Shown here piece after piece: positions 1 to 11,488 of a stretch of DNA of 64,000 bases. The stretch is taken from the NCBI GenBank assembly GCA_033816765.1, contig CM066287.1:744001-808000 (forward strand), written 5' to 3'. This stretch comes from Nothopassalora personata. Taxonomy: Eukaryota > Ascomycota > Dothideomycetes > Mycosphaerellales > Mycosphaerellaceae. The translations under genes were made by a program, and so were the position numbers. Position 1 is the first letter of the stretch. Every line of letters starts with the position of its first letter. The notes under the pieces were generated by a model, which saw only the letters and a list, made by a program, of their open reading frames with translations, searched no databases and was not told where the DNA came from.

Positions 1-321
1 ACACCTTGGCGGGACTTTCCCCTGCAGTGACAGCACGAATACGACTCGACCTCACGCAATACACGACCACGATGCTATAGCACATAGCTCGGTCTATCCT
101 CTCAAATGCCGTCAGACGCGTCGCGTATGCTCACGAGAAGCTCCAAGACTTGCTGCAGCATGACCCCGCCCGCATGAGGGGCATTATTATGCCGTCGGGG
201 TTAATATAACACAACACATACATCAATAACCGAGAGTTGATGGGTAAGACATAGGCACAAAGTGTAGGTGACTCGCTGGATATCTCCTTGTCTTCCTACC
301 TAACCTCATATTACAATCATC
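1..321. other. Upstream region of the ThDP enzyme gene, no gene seen
   Basis: No open frame with recognisable protein similarity is visible. The last part is presumably the promoter and 5' leader of the gene that starts at 322; it contains a TATA-like stretch (taatataacacaac) near 200-215. Confidence 0.4.
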
Positions 322-2217
322 ATGGCAGCATTCAAGATCCAACATCCAAAGAACAGAGAGTTGAATGGAGGAGACCTTGTAGCTCAATCCCTCAAGAAGC
401 TTGGCGTTGAGGTAGCCTTTGGACTTCATGGTGGACATCTTGACGCTTTCTTGCTGGGTGCTCATGACTGTGGCATAAAACTTGTAGATACGCGGCATGA
501 GACAACGGCAGTGCAAGCAGCAGAAGGATACGCGAAGATTTCAGGCAAGACTGGAGTCTGCTTCGTGACAGCGAACAGCGGGTAACAAATGCGTATCAAA
601 CCATATGAGTGGAACGGCTGAATGAACATTCAGATACTGCAATGGCCTCCCAGGTCTTGCCACCGCCTTTGCCGATCGCTCGCCTATCTTCTGCGTTACC
701 TCGAGCCCTCCTCTCCAAGATGCCGAGACGAATGCCCTGCAGGGTTTCCACGATCAGGTCGTTGTTGCGAAGCCGATCACGAAATTCGCGCATCGAGTAA
801 CGAACGTTGAAGAGATTCCGAGAATCGTAGCATATGCTTTCAGAGCTGCGAACACTGGCATCAAGGGGCCCGTGTTGATCGACTTCCCGATTGATGTATT
901 ATTCTCTCCACCTCAGTTCAATCGAATCGCGTATGGTGCTGTAGACGTACCTGCTGTGAATCCACCTGCGCCAAATCCCGCAGCACTAGACCGTCTGGTA
1001 GAAGCTTGGAAGGCAGCAAAAAGACCTGTGGTGATCACAGGAACAGGTGCAACAGGAACAGAACAGGCTTTGTTGAAGCTGATAGAGACTACGAACACAC
1101 CGATCTTCTACTCGAATAAGTTCAGCACGCCAATACCCAATGATCATGAACTTCGAGGCGGGCCTGCATCAGGTCTTGCAGCTATGGCCGGTAAAGAGCA
1201 AGCAGACTTCGTCCTCCTCCTCGCAGGCCGAACCGGCTTCCTCCTCGGTGGTAGAGGCGGCGCCATAATCCCAAAGACCGCGAGCCTCGCCCAAGTCGAC
1301 CTAGACGGCGCAGAGATTGGCAAAACCCACCCCGTCAACATCGGTATCATATCCGATGCCAACGTCTTCTGCGAAGCATTCCTCGTCAGAGCCACCAACA
1401 CTTCTTTCAATCGCAACGACGAATGGATCAAGAGATGTCGCAGCCTCACCACCACCCCACTTCCCTACGAACAAGATCCCAAAGTCCAACCCGATGGTCA
1501 CCTCCATCCCTACCACGCAATGTCCGCCGTCATGCGCTCCCTTCCAACGGACTCCATCATCATGCTCGACGGCGGCGAAGCAGGGCAATGGGCCGCCATG
1601 ACCGCCGAGCAAGCCAACGCCAAACATATCCTCGCTCCACCTGGATACCTGGGCTTCCTGGGCAACGGGTGGGGCTACAGCTTAGGTGCTGCGATCGCAG
1701 ATCCCTCAAGGCTAGTCGTGAACATCCACGGCGACGGTAGCGCTGGTTTCCACATTCAGGAATTGGACACGATGGCGCGCTTCGGGTTGAAAATCTTGAC
1801 CATCGTGGCAAACAATTATGTCTGGGGTATGAGCGTCAATGGACAGGACCTGGTTTACGAGGGTGTTACGGAGGCACGGCCTTGCGTGAAGATGAGCGAG
1901 GGGTGTAGGTATGAGATTGTTGCCCAGGGTTTTGGGTGTGAGGGACGCAAGGTTGAGAAGTTCGAAGATGTCGGTAAGGCGGTGGAGGACTTGAGTCAGA
2001 ATACACCGGCACTTATCAATATGATTGTGAGTGTTAAGCCGACGACGCCGGCTACATTGAGTATGGTGGGGGCCACGACGGACCCAAATGTGAGTGCTGT
2101 TTGCGTGAGGGAGGGGGAGGAAGACTTGCTGACGAATTGCTGCAGGTGATTGTGGTGCCGTATTATGACAATGTTCCGAGGCCGTATTATAAGAACGCGC
2201 AGACGAACGGTTCGTAA
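322..2217 (+). CDS. Thiamine diphosphate-dependent enzyme, acetolactate synthase/decarboxylase-like
   Basis: Three exons fit: 322..581, 634..2089 and 2146..2217, giving about 595 aa. Introns are 52 and 56 bp, and both splices keep conserved sequence in frame. The order is N-terminal PYR domain, central domain and C-terminal PP domain, as in the acetolactate synthase/benzoylformate decarboxylase superfamily. The glutamate expected to activate ThDP lies in RHETTAVQAAEGYA (about residue 58). The PP motif GDGSAGF followed by NNYVWG binds ThDP phosphate and Mg2+. Length is normal for the family. There is no mitochondrial presequence and no FAD-specific signature I can name, so a housekeeping Ilv2 role is unlikely; the substrate is unknown. 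The last exon encodes an unusual tyrosine-rich tail (VVPYYDNVPRPYYKN). Family certain, reaction not. Confidence 0.85.
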
Positions 2218-2469
2218 GGGAGGTGCAGAACGCTTCGTCCCAACGTCGAGGGAGAAGCGTTTGCTCGAATGCACCTGGTTGGCACTCGCTAGCATAAACC
2301 AGCACGGGCTGCGCGAGAGTACGGCGCGATGGGGACTCTGGGAAGCTCGCTGATGCTATGATTCGGCGAAACACTATCAGAGGTTAGAATGCACAAGTAC
2401 CGCGAGAGCATGGCGAAGCTGTTGCGCAATACACGAGTCGCGTCGTGCAACCACCGCCCTCGCCTCAAT

Positions 2470-3340
2470 CTATGCCACGTATGGCAACCACTCAGCATCC
2501 CGAGAAGTCCTCGCATCCTTCTTCGGATCAAACCCAGGAATCAACCTCTTCGCATGCCACCCACGCACAGCGCACTCCTGCTCAATTCTCCTCTTGTACT
2601 CTGCCTTCCACTCCATCACACCATTCGCAGCGAAATGCTTGCCAATCTTCAGAATCTGCTCCAACCTCTCGTCCTGTATCATAAACACATTAGCCCAGCC
2701 TCCCCAAACAATTCACCTAAAAGAAAGCAAACTTACACATTTCTCCAAATTCTGCACCCAGCTCTCTCCCACAAATACAGCGATCTCCTCAGCTCGTAGT
2801 GCTTCCGCACAGCCCTTCGTCGAATCCCACACTGAATATCGACGAAATCTTGACGCATGCTCTCCGTCTTCCACCATGTGAAAGCCCAGGGCACACGCGC
2901 GGTGAATTCCTTCGCATCATCGAGATCCTCCGCCTGTCTGAAGCCCGTGCAGGACGCTGCGTCAGGAATGTACATGGCAAACGTCCACTCTGCGCGTCGT
3001 GCACTTGCATGGTGTCTGGGAAATTGTCCCAGCCACGCTCCCAGCGCCGTCACCCTCCCATCGCTGCAGGGATGGATCAGATGCGGCGCTTCAGCGGCGT
3101 GCGCAGGAGACATCTTTAGTAAAGCGCGATGGCGAGGTTCCGGCCGCGGTCGAAACAGACTTGGTGCGCTGGGTCTGGACACATGTAACATCCTGATGCC
3201 GCGCAGGAGTGTTTGCAGCGTGGGTTGGGGTGGCAGAGACTTAGGGCGATGTTGTGGATGGAGGTGGCGCCGGCTTGGGAGGGGTCGATTGCGAAATTGT
3301 AGTCCTTGTCCTCGACGGAGTGAGTCACTGACGACATTAA
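2470..3340 (-). pseudogene. Unrecognised protein gene, probably frameshifted
   Basis: Coherent peptide stretches are found on the minus strand but in different frames. One runs through GAWLGQFP and VPWAFTWWKTESMRQDF (about 3090-2840). The next, about EALRAEEIAVFVGESW, is one base out of phase. A plausible 5' splice site then joins it across an intron at about 2742-2674 to DERLEQILKIGKHFAANG, which ends at 2470. A Cys-containing stretch (CHPNPRCKHSCAASGC) sits upstream in a third frame. No family is recognised. It may be an independent decayed gene or the tail of the neighbouring HET relic. The broken frame is seen; the gene identity is unknown. Confidence 0.3.
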
Positions 3341-3370
3341 TGTAAACTTCGGTCTTCGATTTGGTATATG

Positions 3371-4231
3371 TCACCGTGAGTGTGATAGCGTGAGCATCTG
3401 GGCTACATGGGAGTGGCGCATAGACCATGTCCAGGTCGTGTGAACAGTGCTTGAACCCGGTCGAAGCCAATGTATCGAGCAGAGTATGGGGTTTTCTGAC
3501 CAGGAAGACACACGCCCAGCAAGGCTTGGAGCGAAGAAATCGGGAGGAATGTATAATTGGGCAGGGTAACGTGGCGATTGGCTGAAGAAAGCCATGTAAA
3601 CGGCGTACTTCACCATCTGCTGAATCGTAAGGGCATGGCGACCAGTGTAGAAGAGTTCCGGCGGCTTGCTTGCTTCCACGAAAGTCCATGTTCGTTTCCA
3701 GTACGACCGCTCGAGTAGGAGTCGCATCGCATTCCACGGCTGCCGTGTCAGACCCTTCGAGCGAAAATGCCCAATGGCGATGGTCCATGCTGCTTCTCGT
3801 CGTCCTACTGGGATACGAAGGAAGGCGTCTTAGCATGTCGCAGGCTGCAGCAGTCAAGGCATCGTCCTGCGGCATACCTAGCCAACCAACAACGGCTGAT
3901 GCTTTCTCGTAAATGCTCTTCATTATGCGCACTTGCTCCGCTCGCTCACGATTATCTGCTTGGTTGATACAGATGTAGTCCCGCCACATGAGATCTTGAT
4001 TCCGATTCGCTTCGGACCCTCAAGTGCGTGAAAGCGTAGTAGAGATTCGCCTGCACTGTGACCAGATGGCGATTTGGCTTCGATCACCTGTGGTCCATGA
4101 TCCTCGTGCTCTCGCCACACATGTGATAATGCTGCGTATTTACGGCATGAGAATTGCGAATGGACCTCGACTTTGCAGCGAAGTCCACTGCTATCCAGAA
4201 AACTGATAAGGCCGATATGGTCCCGAGGCAA
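3371..4231 (-). pseudogene. Heterokaryon incompatibility (HET) domain protein, frameshifted relic
   Basis: HET-domain landmarks occur in the right order but in successive different frames: YAALSHVWREHEDH, then VTVQANLYYAFTHLR, then DLMWRDYICINQADN and VVGWLGMPQDDA, then LLERSYWKRTWTFVEASKPP. HET proteins trigger non-self recognition and cell death after hyphal fusion. The changes of frame lie near 4070, 4010 and 3800, and no GT..AG pair of usable size explains them. No ATG precedes the first block in its frame. At least three frameshifts and a missing start make this a dead gene. The long open frame 2733..3989 runs through part of it, but only its first about 80 codons are HET sequence. Confidence 0.75.
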
Positions 4232-4496
4232 AGGTCGGTAATTAGGTGCTCGAGGCGGCTTCCTCTGTTGTAGTCTCTGACTTGTCCATGGGTGGTTGAC
4301 CGGCTTGCTTGCTGTGTTGCGAGATGCCTATGGCGCGCGATCGGGCTGAAAGCGCAGCTTGGGTCGCTGCGTTGCACAACACCCGTGCGGAGATGAAGCG
4401 AAATAACATCCGGGATGGTGTCCTACGGTCATGTCGAGACCGGACCTACAAGATACATGTCCATTTGTACACTATCAACACAGGATGTTCTCTCAT

Positions 4497-5338
4497 CTAC
4501 TTGATCTTCTTCGCCTTCAACCTGATTGTTTCATCATTAACAAAGATACCCTTGCCTTTGTACGGCTCTGGCACTCTCCACGCTCTGATATCTGCCGCAA
4601 ACTGCTTCACCACCCTTTTCTCCACGCCCTCCAGCAGTATCCTCGTTGGCTGAGGTGTGCTCGCCGTGACGCCTCGTGGCACTAACAGCTCGATCGGATG
4701 TGAGTATCCCACTTTCAGCGAGACCAGCTTCTGGCCTGGGTATTCTCGTTGGACAGTTTTCGAGCCGACGATTGCGGTTTCTTTCTCTTCGATGGATGCA
4801 CGGTAGCCGACACCGACAAGTCGCAAGATTGCGGCGTGGCCTTCTGAGACGCCGAGGATGTGATTTTGGAGGTTGGCGCGGGTTGTGCCTGGAGGTGACG
4901 GGTTAGTGGAATGATCATGAGCTGTTTCGGCTTGTTGCTCTACGTACCCCACATAGCCTTCTGTTTCTTGTCCTCCTTGTCACGTATGTGCAATTGCCGT
5001 GTCCCATTCTCGTTTACTGTGATTGACATGTATGGCGGTATCATCATGCTCATCGTGCCCAGTGGCCCTTCGATCTCGACCCACGCCCATTCCTGCACTC
5101 GGCTGACGGGGTGCGGTGGAGGCTCGGTGACTGTGAACTTCACTCCTGGCGGGAGAGCGAGCGCCTTGTTCCCAATCTTGGAGTGACGTGGGGAGGATGT
5201 TGAGAAGCGTGATGTTTGCTGTTGTTGCGCCAAGGCCGGTACCAGGAAGGTCGGCAGCGTCACGTTGCGGCATTGTGATGTGTTGAATGTCTTGGCCAGT
5301 GCCCGCCATGAGCGTGTACAGTGTCGTGAGGCGTCCAT
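4497..5338 (-). CDS. MRPL6: Mitochondrial large ribosomal subunit protein uL6m
   Basis: Exons (5'->3' on the minus strand) 5338..4948 and 4888..4497, joined across a 59-bp intron, give 260 aa. The protein is bacterial L6-like. The first 50 or so residues are basic and Ser/Thr/Gln-rich with RFSTSSPRHSK, a typical mitochondrial presequence. The first L6 fold contains KFTVTEPP and EIEGPLGTMSM. The second contains LVGVGYRASIEEKE, YSHPIELLVP and the C-terminal signature PEPYKGKGIFVNDE. It works in the mitoribosome near the sarcin-ricin loop region. The intron falls in the middle of the fold, and the splice restores MWGTTRANLQNHILG. It is transcribed away from the Kar5-like gene. High confidence. 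Confidence 0.93.
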
Positions 5339-5921
5339 GGCGGTCGAAGGGGAGTGGCTGGCAGATGAGATCCCCCGTTCGCGATCTTGAATTCAAGCTC
5401 CAGATGCGCCCATTGCGCCTTCCTGCCGAGGATGTCCCGGCTGTTGCTCCTTCCCCGAGCTTGACTTCCGAACATCATGAACGTGGAAGTCGCGTCCTAC
5501 TGTCCACACGCAGACGCGCATACCTCCATGACACGGCACCTTCCTCATCGCCATCGCCATCGCCATCGCAAGTGAGCGCAAGCAGGCATCTAATTTTCGT
5601 GTGGACCAATGAGCCACGTGCCAACAGCAGCTCGACTCCCAATGCTCCTAGGAACTCTCGCCTTCTGTCTTCCTTCCACTCTTCTTTTGCCACTCATCTC
5701 ATCCGAGACGACACACCAGTAGCGCTCATTATACCACCACCGCAGACCAGAACATTTCCGCAAGGTGGACCAGCACCACCACCATCACCACCACCATCAT
5801 CATCACGCGCGCGAGCTTCAACAGTCCGCGCGGCACCGTCGCGACCACGCAATATTCATTATATCGTGGAGCCTGCTTTCATCACATACGCCACGCAGCC
5901 AAACTGGTCGCCCACATCATC
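5339..5921. promoter_or_regulatory. Divergent intergenic region between uL6m and the Kar5-like gene
   Basis: A 583-bp spacer between two divergent starts should hold both promoters. It includes a CATCGC-type hexanucleotide repeat (5546..5569) and a CAC/CAT-rich tract (5774..5806). A 239-codon plus-strand frame spans it, but it is low complexity and Ser/Pro-rich with no family resemblance, so I do not call it a gene. Confidence 0.5.
5546..5569. repeat. Hexanucleotide microsatellite (CATCGC)n
   Basis: Four consecutive copies of CATCGC are read directly in the divergent promoter region. Confidence 0.9.
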
Positions 5922-7697
5922 ATGCGCTCAGCCAATATCGCAGATGGTCTCACCACAGCAGCATGTCTCTTGCCAGGCATCCAACTCACTCAAGGTAAGT
6001 CGCTAACATCTATTCTCCCTGTGGCGCACGTGGCGATGGAGCGCGGCATTCATTCGACATCAGCATGGTCACTCGGCAGTCCTGGAAACCATCACACCAA
6101 GGAACACAACATCGCTCGAGCTCCGGGAGCACCTCCTCTTGAAGCGAATATCACCCTCGCGGACTCGCTTGCCCAGGTCCAAGGCATCCTTGCGAACATC
6201 GAAAAGCAGCCGACCTGTAAGCGACTCGCCGCGAAGCATCTTGTGCATGCTTGCGGTGTCTACGATGGGCGTGATCAGGCGCGTTCGACCGACGAAGTGC
6301 TGGAGATGCACCAGAAGCACTTCGCCATACGCATGACCGAGTGTGAGCTCGGCGATGCGAAGCAGGCCATGCCAAAGTCGTGCGCTCCTCTTCTGGCCAA
6401 CCCCCCAACAGTGGAGCCTGAAGTGCACATCAACGGCTGCCTGAACGACCTGTACGACCAAGGCGCGAACACCTGGACGAGCTTCAACGCGGTGAAGAGC
6501 AATGCCCACATCATGTGCCGAGCTGTGCGCAGCCAACAGGACAAGGATGAGTACATCCAGTTCTTGAAGCTCCTTCTGCAAGCCAATCGCGATCTCAACA
6601 CCGCTATGGAGTCCCACGGTGAGCAAGCAGACCGGATGCGCGAGCAGTTCTACGACATCATATCCAACATGAAGAACTTCCGTGGACAAATGCATCAAGA
6701 CAACGAAGACCTCAAGCAAGCCGTGAAGCAGTCCTGGGAAACGGTGCAGCAGAACATGACAGCTATGGGCTCGAATCTTGAAGGCCTCCTGGAGATGGTC
6801 ATCAAGACAGCGAAGCACATGAACGAACATGTCGAGGAGACAGAACTCGCGTTGGCCCGCTTCGAGACCATACGGACGAGCAGCGACTCCTGGAGCGAGG
6901 ACCTTGCGCAATGGCGAGTCGAGGTTGAAGAAGCACAAGCTCAGCGGAAGTTCCAGATGCAACAAGAACTCGACATCCTCAGCACTGTGGTGGGTCAAGT
7001 GACTAGTAGTGTCGAGGCAGCCAATGGCCTGACCAGTGCTCTGGCCGCTGAGATCGACGCGATTGACTTCAGGCTCCACTCCGTCATGACCAATGTCCAG
7101 ACTCTGGACGAGGGGAGTGACATTCTTGTCAACAAGCAGCACGACACCCTGGAGCGGATGGACGACTTACGGTCGAAGTCAAAAGCAACCCTCGAGACCG
7201 TCGAGGCGACGCTGGAGAAGGTGAGGACGCTGAAGGCCATTGTAGAGACTGTCACAACCGTCCTGTCGTCCATTGGCTTCCTGCTCACACCATGGATGGC
7301 ATGGCTGTGCTTTGTCGTGCTGCTCGCGCTGCTGCTTTGCGGATGGTCAGTTTTTGGAAGTCTGGTCATGTCTCTATTCGTTACATGGGGTAAGTCGATA
7401 GGAATTCCTGAGCACAGCACAGCAAGCTAACACGCACACATAGTCCTGTCCCTCTTCTTGCAGCTGAGCGGATCCACCAAGATCTTCATCGACAACGTCT
7501 ACAATAATGCCTTGAACAACTTCCCTTCACTCCTCGTGAATCACCCCGAGTCTACCAGCAGCTGGGTTGTCTCGGGCAGCAGCTTTGCCGTGGGAATCGC
7601 CATGGGTGTCGCAATCGGCTGCGCATACATGTCCTACCGCTCCATGAAGAAGCTCGTGAGCAACGGAGGCTCGACTGCGACGACCGTCAAAGTCTGA
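5922..7697 (+). CDS. Nuclear fusion protein, Kar5/Tht1 family
   Basis: Proposed exons are 5922..5994, 6064..7389 and 7444..7697, giving about 550 aa. The family acts in the ER/nuclear envelope and fuses nuclei during karyogamy. Visible features: a weak N-terminal signal-like segment, a Cys-bearing region (KQPTCKRLAAKHLVHACG, then MPKSCAPLL and NGCLNDLY), a long heptad-rich coiled coil over about 150-400, and three hydrophobic segments at the C-terminus (WMAWLCFVVLLALLLCGW, VFGSLVMSLFV and AVGIAMGVAIGCAYMSY). This arrangement is that of Kar5. The second intron (54 bp) is clear. The first (69 bp) is a multiple of three without a stop, so either splicing state is readable. The choice of start is the least certain part. 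Confidence 0.75.
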
Positions 7698-8835
7698 GTA
7701 TGAACAGATCCCACAACGTACGACAACTTCCCGACACATCATGATACCCAACATCTATCGATCTATCGGATATGGAACAACAGCACAACACATGACTCTC
7801 CTAGGTTTGCTTTCTGGTATTACACAGCGAAGACATCCCTTATGCAATCTCCTTCTAGCGAAAGAGATAAACCCATGGTATTGGCTCAAGATGCATCTAC
7901 ACGACATAATGGTTTGATGAGTACGCAGAGATGAGAAGGATGAACAGCCTGCTGGCAATGAATTCCTAACCCAGTCCGAACCCCAATCCACGTGAAACTC
8001 AACTCCAGAGTGAAAATGAAAATAGAAATAGAAATAGATATAGAAACGAGATCAATTGGGCTTGGGTCGGCATGAGTTACGAGATATGGCTGCACAGATG
8101 TATCAACGATGAACATATATCACTCCAACTTTTTCTCAAGCTTGCTTCCTGGTTTCACTGTACTTGCGGACTTTCATTTTGACATATCGTAAGTCCAACG
8201 TACAATAGAATTCTGAGCGTCCCATATCTACCAAGCGCCTTCGATCTCCACTATGTGTCTTGATTCGATAGCAAGGCGCATCTACAGACTTCATTCCCCG
8301 TGCTCACGACCTGCCCAGTTTCGTCTCCGGGCTCGATCGTCACCCTCGTGGAAGTCTCTTGCCGATTATGATGCCATTGAAACAACCCCCAGGCATGAAG
8401 ACCTGTATGGACGCTATATTACCGCTGTTGCCCTGCTCGAAGGCATCGATCATTGTATGGGGAAATCTTTAACACACACACACGCGAGATTCTGCCTTTC
8501 TCGACAGTCGGCAGTGTCGGCTTTGTCTCGAGATGATGGTACGGCATACGAAGTGATGCGTGGCTTCGCGGGCGAAAAAAAGTCAGTCTCTGGTGCAAGA
8601 GTCGTTGAGACAGAGATGTGTAGAACTATGTATAGATCTGGGACGGAAGTCTTGTACCGCATCATTAGTGGGGTGGGTGGTTAGAACTAGTGCTGATTGA
8701 TTGCTTGTTTTTTGCCTGCCGCCGGCCCTTATAGATCTTACCTCACTATTGGGAAGCTTAGCTAGGGCGACTCGATATCGAGCGTGCCATATATATACAG
8801 AGCAGCAGTCTACCTGCTGCATAGTATTTACCGGG

Positions 8836-8852
8836 GAGAGAGAGAGAGAGAG
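8836..8852. repeat. (GA)n microsatellite
   Basis: Uninterrupted GA dinucleotides, about eight units, are read directly. Confidence 0.9.
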
Positions 8853-9152
8853 CTATATTTCGCTGCTGCAAGGGATCGCTGATTTCGCCGTGCAGTTTTG
8901 TCTCGACGAGAGCGAGACATGTTACGTGACTGACGTACATGGTGTATGCGCAGAGCCTTCACCCCACTGTTCGAGATCGAGGACTGATTTCTATCGGTGG
9001 AGCAAAGGCGCGGGGATTTTTAGGGGCAGTGTTGGTTGTTCATTTTTTACTGCTTGTCCCGTCTTGGGACGGACCGGGGAAGACTCACTCGAGTCGGGAG
9101 CCTTTGGCTGGCGAGCATTTTGATGGTTTGGGTCGCTGATAGGCCAGATCTT

Positions 9153-9174
9153 GGAAGGAAGGAAGGAAGGAAGG
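9153..9174. repeat. (GGAA)n microsatellite
   Basis: Five and a half consecutive GGAA units are read directly. Confidence 0.9.
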
Positions 9175-9300
9175 CATATGCCTACTGTGAGCAGGCTCGT
9201 GTCGTTCATAACGGGGCGTGTATAGGCGACGCAAGATAGCGGCCTGAGATGAAATGATCCTTCCTGTTCGGTAAGGTAGTGGTTGACGATTACGTTCATG

Positions 9301-11488
9301 CTATAACTCCCTCCGCCTGCTCGTCTTCTCCACAACCGTACTCCCATTATAAACCGAAGCCTTCACTTCGGTCCAAAGACCCTGCTTCAGCGCACTGATA
9401 GCAAAATGCGTCCCTACCGAGCTCCTAGCCTTATTCGCAATCCACACACCTGCCTTGTCACCACTCGTATAATACTTCGTCCCAAATGGAATTGTGTTCT
9501 TCCCATTCGTCAAAAAGCTATGAGTCGTATTCACAATCGCCGCTTGCAACGCCTCTGAACCAACAGCAGCGAACTCAATGTTCCAGTCAGTTAGAGCCCA
9601 GTCAACTCCTTTGTCGGACACGGGTCCAGCCCACGGAAGGCCAGCTTCTTGGACCTGGGAGAGGAACCAGGTTGATTGCATGTCCCAGGCATCTGATGGG
9701 AATGTGCTGAGGTTGAGGAAGACATCAGAGAAAGCGGCGAAGATGACGTTCCAGGAGGTATCGTCGCCGTAGTTGTAGGTGAAGTGTGTGCTATCGTTGT
9801 TGAGGCCGAGGCCGTCTGTATAGATTGTCTTGGCGAATTCGGAGGCGGTATGGGAGTATGATGAGTTATTGAGCAGCTTGCTGGCAGCATTGAGACCGAT
9901 CGCAGATTGTATTGCAAGGGCAGTCTGGTTGGGTGTCCCAGCGATGGCATCTACGCTGATGAGCTGACTCGCTGGATAGAGGCCATTCGTGGCAAGGTAT
10001 TGCGCCCAACCATCAAGTAGGTCGCTGTATGTTTCGGTGTAAGAGTTGTCGCCAGAGAGCTGCTGGTAAGCGTACATCAAGATGAATATTGTCGAGGTCT
10101 CGAAAAGTGGCATCTGCTCTGCAACGCCATCATCATGACCAGTAGCATTTGGATAGTGCGCCCCAAGGTCGTGTATGACCCATTCCTGAGGCCATCTACC
10201 ACTGGCGAGGTACTCCAAGGTAGGCTTGAACTGCAGGATGATCCAGTCTGGGTTGAGGTGAATGAAGATTGGCCACGACTGGAAGATAAGATCGACGGTC
10301 TCCATGTTGCCATTACTAGATATCTCCTTCAGAAATGCAGAGGGTGATGCAGTCAGATTTTCCAGCGGTACCTGTCACAGAAAGTCAGCAATTGCTTGAT
10401 GTGATTACGAGTCAGGTACAAACCGTCAGTTCAATTGGAGCAATGGCTTGGCGAAAGCTCGCTTCACAAATGTCGGCGTACTGACTGCCCCAAACGGCAG
10501 ATACCGAGTCAGTCTTCGAGCGGACAATAGAGTCCAGGGTTAGTGAGTACGCCAGCGCATCTTCGAAATTGCTCAGGAAGAAGTCGACAGCTTCGGGCAC
10601 TTCTGGCCACACAGTGCGGTAATAGCCAGTTTGTGCGTCGCCCAGGTAGTTGACAGCCTGGACGCGATCTAGGCCTACCGCAAAGATAACGCTGCTGCCA
10701 TTAGTGGCGCTCAAGTCATGCACGAAAGCGGTCAGGTCGTTTCCAGATGCCGTGCTGGTGTTGCAGCTGCCAATGGTACCGTTGGTAGCAAAGCTCGAGT
10801 ATACATCGGCCGCCGACGCACGGGCATAGGTTGAACCATTGGGAGTGAGGGTAGTTGCCAGGATCGTAGAACCCCATGTTGCTCTGTCGCTGTCCTCAAC
10901 GAAAGGAATCTCGTCATCATTGTGGTACCAAAAGAATCCGGTGTTAGCGATAGTGGTGTAGTTGATGCTTGCCGCGCCGCCTTGTGCTGTCCAAGTCTGA
11001 TCAATTGCGTTCAGGATCTGCACGTTCGGCTGCACGTAGCCAGCGCTCGTGGCATTGATGGTCAAGTATGAGTACGGCAGCGAATGCAGTGCAAAGTCCT
11101 CGGTCTTGGGATATACCGGACTGAAGAAGTCGAGTACGAATTCCACATCGCCGGCACTGACGGAGAAGTATGTATGCGTAGCCGTGTAGCTAACGTTGAC
11201 CGTGGTGGCTGCTTTGATGGTGCTCGGCAAGTCATCCGTCGAGCCAAACAGCACGTACGCGGTGCCGTCGACGCGGGCAAGGACAGGCCATGTCAATTCT
11301 TCTCCAGTCCAGAACTGTGGCCGAGCAGTGGCGATATCTGAGAGTTGACTACCGGGCACCCAGGTGGACAGGTATGGGCTCTTCACAGCCAGTGGATAGG
11401 AAGGCAATGTTGCTGTGCTCCGAGCTTTCGACTGTGGTGAGCCTGCCAATAGCATCCAGACGACGTTGAGCGCAAGCCATAGCCTCAT
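9301..11488 (-). CDS. gtaA: Glutaminase A (GtaA-like), secreted or membrane-anchored
   Basis: Two exons, 11488..10424 and 10371..9301, flank a 52-bp intron and encode about 711 aa. The GtaA family hydrolyses L-glutamine to glutamate outside the cell. Family landmarks include AVKSPYLSTWVPG and WPVLARVDG at the N-terminus, VWGSQYADICEASFRQ in the middle, and WVIHDLGAHYPNATGHDDG and FTYNYGDDTSWN in the helical C-terminal domain. There are many N-x-S/T sequons. I chose the ATG at 11488 because it begins a classical signal peptide (MRLWLALNVVWMLLAG). The frame is open to an earlier ATG at 11710, which would add a basic segment and a TM helix (TAIILASSILLLFWLWFAW) and give a 785-aa membrane form. 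Confidence 0.88.

Larger units (their letters stand above)
7698..9300. other. Gene-poor 1.6 kb with microsatellites
   Basis: No frame here shows protein similarity. A 143-codon plus frame at 8253..8684 is present, but its composition is uninformative. Simple repeats are AATAGA-like units at 8019..8047, (GA)8 at 8836..8852 and (GGAA)5 at 9153..9174. The start of the stretch should contain the 3' end of the Kar5-like transcript and the end that of the glutaminase. Confidence 0.5.

Noticed and set aside
2733..3989. 418-codon minus-strand frame as one intact gene
   Set aside because: Only its start matches HET sequence; the later HET blocks and the upstream ones are in other frames, so the long frame is accidental.
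5287..6006. 239-codon plus frame between uL6m and the Kar5-like gene
   Set aside because: Low-complexity Ser/Pro/His-rich translation over microsatellite DNA, with its start inside the uL6m first exon.
6069..7142. 357-codon minus-strand frame
   Set aside because: It is fully antisense to the Kar5-like coding sequence, has no domain, and is explained by codon bias of the sense gene.
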